A program made the position numbers and the translations under genes. A stretch of 64,000 nucleotides of DNA from Tillandsia leiboldiana. Lineage: Eukaryota > Streptophyta > Magnoliopsida > Poales > Bromeliaceae. The notes beneath the pieces are model-generated. The model ran no database searches and was not told the origin of the DNA. It worked only from the letters and a program-made list of their open reading frames with translations. This document shows positions 12,127 to 27,230 of the stretch, piece after piece. Position 1 is the stretch's first letter. Each line of letters begins with the position of its first letter. Where the stretch lies: positions 2,377,393 to 2,441,392 of the forward strand of contig CM055077.1 of assembly GCA_029204045.2 (NCBI GenBank), written 5' to 3'.

Positions 12127-14853
12127 ATGGAAAAGAAGGATCTCCATGTTGAGTTTGGGAGCAAGGAGTGTTTTGAAGAAGCACTTCCCTCTGTTTTGAA
12201 ACTTGTTTCATCTCAAACTGTTGCTGGATTTGATTGTGTTGGTTATGACAAAAATGAGGCACCTGTTGAGCCAGTAAGTTAGATGTATCTTTTATTTTAT
12301 GTGCGTTTATATTTCACTTTCATGTGATCTAGGAGAGATTAATGTTCTCTTTGAAAGTCTCCGGATCATTTTTGTTGTCGTCGCAAAATTTTGCTTTGCG
12401 AATGAACTAATGAGGTACTGACAGAGTCATCATGTGCAATAGTTAACAGCAATTAATACTGTTCTTATTTACTTTCCTGTCAAAATTAAAATTGCTTAAA
12501 TTTTGAAATATTTGATTTCCTGTTGGTGTTCTATACTTTGTGTTTCGCTGTCGCAAGTAGCATTCGTCTACGCTTATCGCATGAACTTCTAATTGTTATT
12601 CAAATATCGCGCTCACGTGGAATAGTTTTAATTCCTCTGGGGTTACAATTTTTGCTTACAAATGTTTCATTGCAGGGAACAGAAGTTGCTGATACTCGTC
12701 GGCAGAACAAAGAAATCAGCTTGCCCGAGCTGCGCTCACCGATTCAAATGGCCGATCACAGCCGATCCATCTCTCTATCTCTCAGCTTGCCGAGCTCTCC
12801 TTCGGGGCTTCACATAGCGCAAACCAAGATGGTCATTCACACCGATAAAGACGAAGCGGACGCTGCTAACGGCAAGAGGATTCATCCTCTCGACTCCGAG
12901 TTTGTGAGCTATCAACCACCTCAACAAGTGAAGTTCCATTCTCAGCCTATGCCTATGACCGAGGGTCCGAGAAGAGTACCGAGGAGTGATAGTGCGCGGG
13001 ACAAACGGTTCGATCCTTTTAAGACATGGTCAGGGAGGCTCGAAAAACAGCTGTCGAATTTGCGCGGAAAGCCCCGCGGAGAAGAAGAAGAAGAAGAAGA
13101 AGAGGACCTGGAGGCCAATTCCTCTCATGATATTGCCCAAACCGATGCTGTTCCAGCCGTGGAACGGTATTTCGATGCATTAGAAGGCCCCGAATTGGAC
13201 ACTTTAAGAGTAAGACGACGATCTCTGCTGCTCAAATTGAGTTACTGAAGTTTGATCCCGATTTCAGTTACGTCGTTACGTGAGAAAAACAATCTAAAGA
13301 TGATACTAACATGGCAATCTTGATTGATCTGCGCTGCAGGAGACTGAAGTATCTGTTCTGCCGGAGGACAAGAAGTGGCCCTTCCTTCTGCGATTCCCGA
13401 TAAACGCATTCGGTATGTGCCTTGGGGTCAGCAGCCAGGCCATGCTTTGGAAAACACTGGCAAAATCCCCCTCCATGACCTTCCTCCACGTAAGCCCGAC
13501 CTCGAATCTAGTCCTGTGGTGGATCTCCCTTGCATTGATAGCCCTCATCTCCATCATCTACTCCTTGAAAGTCATCTTCTACTTCGAAGCGGTCCGGCGG
13601 GAGTACTACCACCCCGTCCGCGTCAACTTCTTCTTCGCCCCCTGGATCGCTTGCCTCTTCTTGGCCAAAGGTGTTCCGCCATCCATTGCCGTCAAACTGC
13701 ATGCCTCTGTCTGGTATCGTAAAACAACTGTCTTTTTTTACGACCGTAAAAGCTTAAGCTGTTAGAGAACGATGTTCTGATAGTTTTCTATGTTTGACAG
13801 GTATATCCTCATGGGTCCGATCTTTTGCCTGGAATTGAAAATTTATGGCCAGTGGATGTCCGGCGGCGAAAGAAGGCTCTCGAAGGTGGCGAATCCGTCG
13901 AACCACTTATCGATCGTAGGTAACTTTGTCGGCGCGTTGTTGGGTGCATCGATGGGGCTCAAAGAAGGCCCGATCTTCTTCTTTGCGGTCGGATTGGCCC
14001 ACTACATCGTACTGTTTGTAACTCTTTATCAGAGGCTCCCGACAAATCTCACTCTTCCGAAGGAGCTCCATCCGGTTTTCTTCCTATTCGTGGCGGCGCC
14101 GAGTGTGGCTTCCATGGCTTGGGCGAAGATCCAAGGAGACTTCGATTACGGGGCACGAATTGCGTACTACATTGCCTTATTCCTCTACATGTCACTGGTT
14201 AGATTCTCTCTTTAACCTTGATCAAGTGTAGCCTAATTCATCCTTCCAATGAATGAAGCGGCAGCATGCTGCCTTTGCCTCAAAAAAAAAAAAAAGTTAT
14301 ATGTTCGAAAATTAGGAGTCAAGTTTTGTGAGTTTTACGAATTCTCAGCCAAAAGATTTGCATCTAATTCGTCGAATATGATCTCCTCTATTCGCAGGCA
14401 GTGCGGATTAACTTCTTTCGAGGCTTCAGGTAGTTTTTATCTCGATTCTTTCCGAAGATTTACGCATTTGCTACTGCCCATAAAGAGGACTCCTCATGCC
14501 TGGTTTCTTCCTCTTATGTACTCAACAGGTTCTCACTTTCCTGGTGGGCATACACATTTCCGATGACCGGCGCCGCGATCGCCACTATACGATACTCCGA
14601 GGCGGTCACGAATGTAGTTACGCACTCCCTCGCTATCGGACTCTCCGCCATCTCCGCCTTCACTGTGACAGCTCTTCTCGTCACGACGTTCATCCACACA
14701 TTCGTGCTGGGCAACCTGTTCCCGAACGACATCTCGATCGCGATCACGCAGAAGAGACCCAAGTTGAGTAAGATGTTAGCAAATCTAAGATCATCAAGCC
14801 CAGATGTGAGAGATTTAGATTCTTCTGCACGGGGAGTTTCTCAGGAATACTAA
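12127..14853 (+). CDS. SLAH3: S-type slow anion channel (SLAH2/SLAH3 group), 6 exons
   Basis: Exons by frame and GT-AG borders: 12127-12273, 12676-13209, 13340-13713, 13801-14197, 14398-14429, 14529-14853; 602 aa. The protein has a cytosolic N-terminus of about 227 residues, including DKRFDPFKTWSGRLEKQLSN, a block conserved in SLAH2/3, and an acidic (E)8 run. A ten-helix TDT/SLAC1 channel domain follows from about residue 240. Diagnostic stretches are NAFGMCLGVSSQAMLW, KIYGQWMSGGERRLSKVANP, NHLSIVGNFVGALLGASMGL, KEGPIFFFAVGLAHY, AVRINFFRGFRFSLSWWAYT and FPMTGAAIATIRYS. Family role: plasma-membrane nitrate/chloride efflux in guard cells and roots, opened by calcium-dependent kinases. Length is close to Arabidopsis SLAH3 (about 635 aa). 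SLAH2 cannot be excluded. Exon 5 is only 32 bp. Intron 4 contains a retroposon tail. Confidence 0.9.
14237..14293 (+). mobile_element. Retroposon 3' tail inside SLAH3 intron 4
   Basis: CAATGAATGAAGCGGCAGCA followed by TGCTGCCTTTGCCTC and A(13). It is nearly identical to the copies at about 2040 and 39048. The palindrome GGCAGCATGCTGCC is perfect here. It lies in a 200-bp intron between intact splice sites. No clear target duplication was seen. Confidence 0.6.
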
Positions 14854-15738
14854 GTTTCATTCAAAAAGCTTGGTTTTGGACCATTTGTACATACTTAATT
14901 GTTGGATCCTCTTCTGTAAACAAATTCATTGAACAAAATGAATCTCAAAGAGGTCCTCCAATTCTTTTTATTTAGTTTATACATGGTGCCAGAGAGAGAG
15001 AGAAAGAGAGAAAGAGATAAAGAGGAAGAGTTTGCAGAATAAGGAGGAGCATTGATATGGCATGCTCTGCTGTTCATTGGACTAATATGCTAAACTTATC
15101 AATGTATTTGTATTAATAATATATCAGCTTTGAGCCAATTTTATTGCAGTAGTTCATATCGAACTAGCCAATCTTGATGTGGTGCCTTTTGTAAGCAGAT
15201 CCCATTCAGTTCACACAGAGCTCTGCACGGTATCTGGGCCAACAAATCTGCAGGTCTAATCACAAAAACAGAAAAAGATCAAAACCAGCTTAAGTTTAAA
15301 CTCCTATAAGACCCCTTAATAAAACCAGTTTTGCAAATTCAACCTCACAGATAAAATTTAAAAATTCGACAACTTCACCATTTAGAAATTTACGAGGACT
15401 ATGTAATAAAGTTTTTACACTTATAATAAATGTCGCAGGAAGGATCTAATATTTACTTCATTCCAATTCTCGTGAAGGAATTAAATGAGCTCAAATCAAC
15501 ACTTCATTTATTCATACCCTCTCCATCCCCGTGACTCTTTTAAGCCTCCTCGCCCATTATGCTTCTTTAGTAATTGCTATGGGTACAGTAGAGTATCTAT
15601 CCCCAATTCAAATTTTAAAAAACAGTGGTTGGTTGAATGTGTCGATTTGAGGGTAGATTTTGTCGATTTTTACTGTCGAATTTGAGTTGGTGACACAAAC
15701 AATAGTCCTCTCCACCCCCTTTCCCTCCAAACCCAATG
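14854..15738. other. SLAH3 3' flank and upstream TMM region
   Basis: About 14854-15130 is the likely 3'UTR of the anion channel gene. It includes a GA-rich run at about 14993-15015. The segment 15140-15738 ends in a pyrimidine-rich block (about 15700-15735) that, before the MULE insertion, would have stood directly upstream of the TMM TATA box. No gene seen. Confidence 0.5.
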
Positions 15739-15748
15739 CTATAAATTG

Positions 15749-16361
15749 GGCTTTTTTTTTTAAATGGCTTTATGAAAATTTGTATTTTCAAAAATAGTTC
15801 TACAAAATTTATATTTACAAAAATAATCTTATGAATGCCAACTGTACGCCACACGTATGCCGCCACGTGGGCGGAAAAGCCGGACGTGTCACAAATTGAA
15901 CACGAAAATTCATTCCCCGTGTTTAAACATGAGGAATGAATTCCCGTGTTCTATACTTGATATTTTTTACGTGTTCTGCAGTGTAAAATTTTATCTTTTG
16001 TGTATTATTGTGTGATGTGATATATTTAAAAATTTGATCATATTGCTTATTTTTGGCTTGTTTCATTCTCTTTTATTCAAATTGTATAAGTTGAGTTTTT
16101 TAAAAAAACTACAGTACAGCTGAAAAAAAATTAGGAAGAATACAGAAATTCATTTATCGTTTTTAAACACGAAAATTCACACGGGAATTGAATTCCCGTG
16201 TTCAATTTGTGACACACGTCCGGCTCCCCCGTCCATGTGGCGGTATATGTGACGAACAGTTGGCACCTATAAAATTATTTTTGTAAATACAAATTTTATA
16301 GGACCATTTTTTTAAAACATAAATTTTTAAAGTATCATTTTACCAAAAAAAAAAAAAACCC
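15749..16361. mobile_element. MULE-like foldback MITE inserted at the TMM TATA box
   Basis: A 613-bp element with very long terminal inverted repeats: the left arm from 15749 and right arm to 16361 pair over roughly 200 bp. Shared blocks include CAAAAATA, GTATTT, TGCCAACTGT, CCGGACGTGT and CACAAATTGAACACG. A 10-bp direct repeat CTATAAATTG lies immediately outside at 15739-15748 and 16362-16371, within the 9-11 bp range of Mutator-like elements. There is no coding frame. The insertion lies 73 bp upstream of the TMM start codon. Confidence 0.85.
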
Positions 16362-16371
16362 CTATAAATTG
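16362..16371 (+). promoter_or_regulatory. TATA box of TMM, also a target-site duplication copy
   Basis: CTATAAATTG is 64-73 bp upstream of the TMM ATG, a good distance for a TATA box with a short leader. The same 10 bases lie at 15739-15748 on the far side of the MULE-like element. The downstream copy is the one placed to act; this is inferred from position. Confidence 0.6.
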
Positions 16372-16434
16372 CTTCCCAACCGTTGCTTTCCCTCCATCCC
16401 CAACGGTCGCAAAACCCGGCCCCTAACAAAAACC

Positions 16435-17919
16435 ATGCCCCTCCTACGCTTATTATTGTTGCTGCCACTGCTGCTGTTGCTGGTGGTGGTGAGTTCGATT
16501 ACCGTATGCCGGTCCGAATTCACCGTCGTACTCCCTGACTCGTCGGCCCTCGTGGACGCACCCCAGACCGGCCGCTCCGACCGCGCCCGCACTGACCCCG
16601 ACGAGCAGCGCGCCGTGTACGCCGTCATGGCGGCCACGGGCAACGACTGGGCGGCGTCCATCGGGGACGTGTGCCGCGGGAGGTGGCACGGCATAGAGTG
16701 CATGCCCGACAGGGATGGCGTGTTCCACGTCGTGTCCCTCTCGTTCGGGGCTCTGTCCGACGACACAGCGTTCCCGACCTGCGACCCCGCTCACTCCGCC
16801 ATCTCCCCGGCGGTGGTGGCACTGCCGTACCTCCGCTCGCTGTTCTTCTACCGCTGCTTCGCGGGGAATCCGCAGCCGATACCGGGCTTCCTGGGCCGGC
16901 TCGGCGGATCCCTCCTCTCCCTGGTGCTCCGCGAGAACGGGCACGCGGGGCCGATCCCCGCGGAGCTCGGCAACCTCACCGCGCTCCGCGTCCTCGACCT
17001 GCACGGCAACAACCTCACGGCGCACATACCCTGGTCTCTCCGACGCCTCGCTCGGCTCCGACTCCTCGACCTCAGCTCGAACACCTTGTGGGGGACGATC
17101 CCCCAGTTCAAATTCCCCGATTTGAACGTGCTCGACCTCAGCCGCAACGCGCTCCGTGGCCCCATCCCGGCGAGCCTCGGCCGATTCGGCTCGCTCCTCA
17201 AGCTCGACCTGAGCCGGAACCGACTCACCGATCGAATCCCCGACTCGCTCGGCGATCTCGGAACCCTAATCCTCGTCGACCTCAGCCACAACTCGCTCGC
17301 GGGACCGCTCCCGACCGCTCTGGGGCGCCTCGGATCGCTCCGAGCCCTGATTCTCAGCAACAACTCGATGGAATCGACGACGATTCCCGGAGATCTCTTC
17401 TCCGGGCTAAAAAACCTAATCGATCTGATCCTATCCGACATGGATCTCGAGGGATCGATACCGGAATCGATCGGGGTACTCCCGAACCTCCGAGTGCTGC
17501 ATCTAAACGGGAACAAATTGGAGGGATCGATACCTCGGAGCTTCCGGAGATTGGAGATGCTGAGCGAGTTGCGGATCGAGGGGAACCGATTGAGCGGGGC
17601 GATCCCGTTCGCGAGGGAGACAATGTGGAGGATGGGGAGGAAGATGAGGGTGGAGAGCAATTCGGGCCTCTGCTACGACGCGAAAAACGGGAGCTTTGAG
17701 GGGATCGCGGCGGTGTCGGGGATTAATTACTGCAAAGGTGAGGGGTCGGAGAGCAAAATGGGCGCGGGGGAGAGGGCGAAGCATGTAGCGCGGAGGAAGG
17801 GCGATCGTACGCCGTCCGTTTCGATCTCCTCAGCAGGGTCTACATCGGACGGTCGGAGTGGTCGCTGGGTTTTTGTTCTCTATTTGTTTCTCGTTGTAAG
17901 GGTGTTGAATTGTATGTAA
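16435..17919 (+). CDS. TMM: TOO MANY MOUTHS, LRR receptor-like protein
   Basis: Intronless, 494 aa; Arabidopsis TMM is about 496. I chose the ATG at 16435 because it opens a signal peptide (MPLLRLLLLLPLLLLLVVVS). The frame continues upstream to 16369 without an ATG. The N-terminal domain is characteristic: DEQRAVYAVMAATGNDWAAS, DVCRGRWHGIECMPD, SLSFGALSDDTAFPTCDP and FFYRCF. About ten leucine-rich repeats follow, with NLTALRVLDLHGNNLTAHIP-type units. A C-terminal cap then reads MWRMGRKMRVESNSGLC, and the last 20 residues are hydrophobic (membrane anchor). There is no kinase domain. Family role: co-receptor with ERECTA kinases for EPF peptides, setting stomatal spacing. Composition is very GC-rich, unlike the AT-rich neighbours, as in many grass-type monocot genes. 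The core promoter was split by a MITE (15749-16361). Confidence 0.95.
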   Translation: MPLLRLLLLLPLLLLLVVVSSITVCRSEFTVVLPDSSALVDAPQTGRSDRARTDPDEQRAVYAVMAATGNDWAASIGDVCRGRWHGIECMPDRDGVFHVVSLSFGALSDDTAFPTCDPAHSAISPAVVALPYLRSLFFYRCFAGNPQPIPGFLGRLGGSLLSLVLRENGHAGPIPAELGNLTALRVLDLHGNNLTAHIPWSLRRLARLRLLDLSSNTLWGTIPQFKFPDLNVLDLSRNALRGPIPASLGRFGSLLKLDLSRNRLTDRIPDSLGDLGTLILVDLSHNSLAGPLPTALGRLGSLRALILSNNSMESTTIPGDLFSGLKNLIDLILSDMDLEGSIPESIGVLPNLRVLHLNGNKLEGSIPRSFRRLEMLSELRIEGNRLSGAIPFARETMWRMGRKMRVESNSGLCYDAKNGSFEGIAAVSGINYCKGEGSESKMGAGERAKHVARRKGDRTPSVSISSAGSTSDGRSGRWVFVLYLFLVVRVLNCM

Positions 17920-19001
17920 CAAAGTATTATTATAGAGGGCCCCGTCCCGGGGTGATTACTTTTGAATTGTAAGATGTTTTCTTCTTCTTTCTTTCTTTTT
18001 TTTTTTCTGAGTTTTAAGAGTCGATAATTACTCAATTTGATGATAAGCTTAGGTTTGATCTCCTTACATGTGAGAAATATTTTATCACTCGTTTTTACTT
18101 TAATATTTGATGGTGCATGCATGAAACTTATTTAATAATAGAACAGATTTTTTCTTCAGATAATGGCATGTTTGACAAACAAAATGTTATAAAACTTCCA
18201 ACTGCAGCAATACAATCTGCTGCAGCATATTCTCCATTTTTCTACGGACCATTTCTTTGACAGTTCCAGCACAGATATGCAGGCTGCCCAGAGATGGAAT
18301 AAGAATAAGATCCAGCCCTTTTTCTCTGCAAATCTGCTAGCCAGCATTTTTGTAAGCACCCCTGACCTTTTATTCTTAATTCTTATTCACCCGAAGATTC
18401 CAGGAGTACAAGCACTTATTCCTAATCTCATGTGCTTCGTTGCCGGATACCGTTAAGTTCCGTTGATTTGAACTCGAACACATATTTTACAAATATAAAT
18501 ACCTTACATGTCGTACGAAGTTAGAAACCTTCTTACTGAAACGATTAGAATGCTTTCCAAATTCTGTTTTGGGACCAAGATTAGCCTACCTTATGTGCAA
18601 GGCCAGGATGAAACAAAAGATAAACAACCAGATGTGATTAAAGTATATCAATCATCGTTTTGACAGTAACACAAACAAAAAACGAAAACCAAAAACAGTT
18701 TTAAGTTCACTCAAGATAGATGTTGCATACTGAGTTTCTAGCATAGTAAAGGGCAAAACGGCAAACACTACCGCCAAAAGAGCGAAAAAGCACACGATAA
18801 GTTAGTAGATCATACACACGTGATTTTGGACGGTGGTTTTGATCGCCCTGGACATCTCTCTGAAGAAACACACCCTTTAACACAGGCGATGTAACGCTCC
18901 ACGAAAAAGATTTTCAATCGCTCGTATAATTGCATCCTCTACAGGACGCATAAAAATATACTGAACAGATGAGCTGCGCCGCGAGGTACGCATGGTATCC
19001 A
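17920..19001. other. Convergent intergenic region TMM / CPK
   Basis: Contains the 3'UTRs of the two convergent genes. At about 18183-18345 the minus strand has an open exon-like stretch after a TTTGCAG acceptor-like site, encoding EKGLDLILIPSLGSLHICAG and onward to a stop. I could not assign it to a family; see findings. Confidence 0.45.
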
Positions 19002-23276
<4,275 letters not shown>

Positions 23277-23296
23277 GGCGGTGATCGTACCGCCGA

Positions 23297-23298
23297 GG

Positions 23299-23351
<53 letters not shown>

Positions 23352-23410
23352 GGTTGACGAAGCACTTTTTGGAAGAAGCGCTGTTCCTCTCTCTCTCTCT
23401 CTCTCTCTCT
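23297..23410. repeat. GA and CT microsatellites in the CPK 5' leader
   Basis: (GA)n at 23297-23346 begins about 20 bp upstream of the start codon. (CT)n follows at about 23387-23410. Pyrimidine-rich leaders of this kind are frequent in plant genes. The two tracts are complementary and could pair in the transcript. Confidence 0.85.
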
Positions 23411-23559
23411 ATCTTCTTTTTATCTTTCTCTCTCTGAAGTGGAGAGGAGACCACGATGGGGGTGAGGGGGAGGAGGGATCGGATGCGAGTATACGGAGCA
23501 GCGGAGATGGAAAATCAGCGAATCACTGTGTGCCGCGTTGACTATCTAATAAAATGGGG

Positions 23560-25658
23560 CCCAGTTTGAACGCGGAGGTGGCGCGGGATTCCAAGGAGGG
23601 GTGAGAATATCGTGATCGGGATCATGGTCTTATTTATGGGTATATATAAGTAAAAAGTAAAAAGTAAAAATAAAAAAATGTACACCATTATGAAGTGTAT
23701 ATCTTAGACCCCATCTTATTCTGGAGTGTGATGAATTTTACTGGTCATATCGAAGTGATTAGTAAAAAAAAATTTATTCCAGAATGAGATGAAATGTAAG
23801 ATGTACACTTCTTATGGGGTGTACACCTAGTAAAGTCCTTTATGGGTATATATAAGTAAAAAGTAAAAACAAAAAAAAATTATAGAACTACAAATCCATT
23901 TACCACTCCGCCATTCTTCCAAAAATTACACTAAATTATTAAAAGTGATTGTACTCTATTTAATAATAAATAATACTCTAAATTATAGAGTAATTAATTA
24001 TTACCTTTAAAACTATAGAATGGTAAAGTAAATTTTTACTACCCTTTAAATAACTAAAATATTTTAAAAAGGAAAATTAATATTTACATAAATAACTTTT
24101 TATTCACCCCAATAAAATAAAATGATCGTAATCATGATAAAAAGATGAGGAATGCTACACTTAATTTTTTTTCTAAAAAGATACATTATATATATTCTAT
24201 AAATCTCAAAATCGGCTTAATGAATATTATTTTTTCATAGGGCAAATAAGTAATATTTTTCTAACACAACTAAGGTTAATTGGACCATTCATCCCCACCT
24301 TTATCCAGTATTTTATTTTGGACACTCATCTTGATTAATTAGATCCATAATCTTTAGTGCTAATTATTACATCATTATTTTGTAATTTTTAATTTATTTA
24401 TTTATTTTTTTCACTTTGATTCTCTGGTATGCACACCAAGCTTATTTTATAAATTTCAGTAAGTATTATTCTTCGTATCGACTATTCTCATTCCACACAA
24501 ATTTGAAGAATTCAACATCTAGACATCAAGTTAAATATATTATTAAATATTTTAAATAAATTTAAACAATTGATAATAAAAATTATCAAATAATGATCAT
24601 ACCTTCACGAGCGAGCAAAATTTGATGAGATCTTCATCAAAATTGATAAAAGTATTATAAAAATAAATTTTAGATAGAGGCTAGATGGGCATCGATTTTA
24701 CCGAAAAAAATATTCATTAAGAGGTCATGATATATTATTATGTGTAAATTTTATTTCTATCTAAAATTTAGTTATTTTAAAAAATAATAATAATTTTTGA
24801 ATTGAGATAAAAATTATTATATAAAAGCAAATAAGAATCTCTTCAATGAAATATTGTTCGAGAGAAACTAAGGATGCAAATGGATCTGGATTGATGGAGC
24901 TCCCGTTCCGATTCACTCCAAATAAAACGATAAGTGATAACAAAAAATATAAAAAAATATAATTTGTATCGATTTGCTAAATAAATAAAATAGGAGGTGG
25001 GAGGTAGGAGGTGAGAAATTATTTTCTTCCTACCATAAATTCTATTCGGTCAAAAATTTCTGCCTCATTTGATCAATAATAAAATGATAAATAAAAAAAA
25101 AAAATTATATTAAAATTAATCTATTTTAAATTCGTGCTGATTAAGGAGAGAGCGGAAGAAGGGCACGTACCGCCCTAGATCCGTGCCGTTTGCATCTCCA
25201 GAGTCCAGACGAAACAAGGACGGTGGCGGGGGTGACAATATCACAGACAACTGGGTTCCCACTATAATAATAATTAATAATAATTGCAAGGGAGTCCATT
25301 TTGTTTTCACGAGTAGCGGCGAGAATCGAGCGCGTTGGTGTTTTGGTGGTAGATTCGCGGGTACGCCAACGAACTCCGCAGCAGCTGCGTCGTAGTTTCC
25401 GTTGTGTGTACGAATTAATTGGTCATTGGTGGAAAGCTGGAAGGTGACGTGCGTGTATATTTTCTACCCTCTTATCTCAATCACCTCTTATATCAATCAA
25501 GTATTTTGATTATTTTTATCTGTAAAATTTTATTATTTTTTTAATTATTTATTAAATTTAAAAAATTTATTATTATCTTAATTATATATTTATTAATTTA
25601 AAAGATAAAAATTTAATAACATCAATGACTTGATATTATTAATAGTATTCTAGTTTAT

Positions 25659-25689
<31 letters not shown>
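23560..25689. other. Intergenic region with small repeats
   Basis: About 23665-23835 is a short element with GTACACC-type ends, flanked by long direct repeats around TTATGGGTATATATAAGTAA (about 23632 and 23841). About 24860-25110 has GATGCAAATGGATCTGGATT, a motif of a common plant repeat (compare 53573-53985). A slightly GC-richer island at 25140-25400 contains small frames on both strands, one beginning MKTKWTPLQLLLIIIIVGTQ, without recognised domain. No gene is supported. Confidence 0.45.
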
Positions 25690-25698
<9 letters not shown>

Positions 25699-26140
25699 AA
25701 AGAGAAAGTAAAATTTATATATTTTTAAAAATACAAATCAAATTATATTTATGAATTTTTTATTATTGGATTTGTATTAAAATTTATGCAATTATAAAGT
25801 AAACTAAAGAGAGAAAAAAAAAATATAATTACATAAATCTCAATACAAATTTAATAATAAAAAATTTACAAACATGATTTGTCTTGTACTTTTAAAAATA
25901 TATAAGTTATACTCTATATTATAAAGTATAGTTTATATGATTTTAAAAAAACAAGCACATTTATGCTTGTAAATTTTTTATTATTGAATTTATATTTTTT
26001 ATTTTTTTTTTATCTTTTTTTAGTTGACTTTACGACAGCACGAATTTCAATACAAATTTAATAATAAAAAATTTATAAATATAAATTAATTTATATTTTT
26101 AAAAATATATAGACACTATTATATATATATATATATATAA
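25690..26140. repeat. Two adjacent family B palindromic MITEs
   Basis: Copy 1 (about 25695-25925) and copy 2 (about 25925-26115) each read as a palindrome. An arm with ATTTTTTATTATTGRATTTRTATT and its reverse complement flank a central AGTTGACTTTAC/GTAAACTAAAG block. (TA)n lies at 25664-25694 and about 26120-26137. The same family occurs at 59262-59475, 59865-60072 and 63014-63285. Confidence 0.6.
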
Positions 26141-27030
26141 TACTCATTAATACGATATGTAGCGTATCGTATATAATAATAAATTTTAAATAGAACTTCG
26201 TTATACGACATTTAAAATATTAAATTATCGCTTATGAATCTGTGTCAAGTGTACAACAGGGTGGACAACAATATTACGCGTGGCACGTGAAAAGCATGTG
26301 ATATGATGTTTGAAAGGGAGAGATACAAAATAAAAAACTAATAATAATGAGGAAATAAAATATGTTTAAAAATAACTTTTATATATTCCAAATAAAATAT
26401 ATATTTTATATTTTATTTTATTTTATAATATAATAAATTTTATCAGTTATTTTAAAATAATTAATAAAAAAATTTAATATAAAATAAATAAAATGTATAT
26501 TATACATATTATTTTAAATATATAAATAATATTGCTCATAAAATTTTAGAATTAATTTACACGATTGATTTTTAAACTAAAAAGCATGAGAGACTTCGGT
26601 CATTGAATTATCGTTAAATTTATTATATAATTTTTTACTTGAATTTTGTATATTGTTATGATCACATTTTATAGCATAAGTTAGATAACTAAATGATAAT
26701 ATATTACTATAGTATTATAGTTAATAATTGTTAATAATATAAAAAAATTAAAATATTAATAAATTAAAATACATGAATCACAATGACATGAGTCTCACTA
26801 TTTAATCAAGTCGATACAATCTTTTTTTTTTTTTTTTTTCGTGATATCTTAAATGTTTTCAAATATAATTTGAAGCTGTTTAAAATTTAAATAAACTTAT
26901 TTAAAAGTAATAAAAAATTAGTTATTGAATAAAAATGAGATGTAATTTATAAAAATAATATTGAGAAAAATTAAAATATTTTTTAAAATTTCAAAAATTT
27001 TTAAAATGGGTTCCTCGACGGTTGATTTTT
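26141..27030. other. AT-rich gene-free stretch upstream of TIMELESS
   Basis: Very AT-rich with a T(18) run at about 26823-26840. No feature recognised until the GC-richer proximal promoter begins near 27010. Confidence 0.55.
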
Positions 27031-27036
27031 TAACCT

Positions 27037-27097
27037 GCCACGTGGCGCCGAGAAAAAGCGCGGGAAAAAGGCAAAAAATTCATAAACCGGCGGGAAA
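27037..27097 (+). promoter_or_regulatory. TIMELESS proximal promoter: G-box and two E2F sites
   Basis: GCCACGTGGC (27037-27046) is a perfect palindromic G-box core. GCGGGAAA occurs at 27060-27067 and 27090-27097, both exact reverse-complement matches to the E2F consensus TTTSSCGC and 30 bp apart in the same orientation. They lie 134-194 bp upstream of the ATG. E2F control is usual for replication and S-phase genes in plants. Function here is inferred. Confidence 0.65.
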
Positions 27098-27230
27098 CGA
27101 GGGGAGCGTCCAATTCCCGATTTTACCCCCTTCCTCTACCGCTTCCTCTTCCCTCCTCCCTCTCAAACCCTAATCCCCATATCGGAAACCCTAGAAACCC
27201 TACCCAGCGCCATTCGATCGAGGTGGGGAC

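Noticed and set aside
13714..13720. Alternative SLAH3 exon 3 donor 7 bp downstream (TATC/GTAAAA)
   Set aside because: It shifts the frame. The donor after CTG at 13713 gives the conserved VW-YILMGPIFCLELKIYG.
16453..17784. Long open frames in other frames and on the minus strand across the TMM gene (up to 342 aa)
   Set aside because: They are produced by the GC-rich composition of TMM. The +1 frame has a full TMM protein match from signal peptide to tail, and the others show only low-complexity Arg/Pro/Ser sequence.
25116..25395. Small overlapping frames on both strands (64 and 70 aa)
   Set aside because: No domain, no splice context and no promoter. The hydrophobic start of the minus-strand frame alone is not enough.
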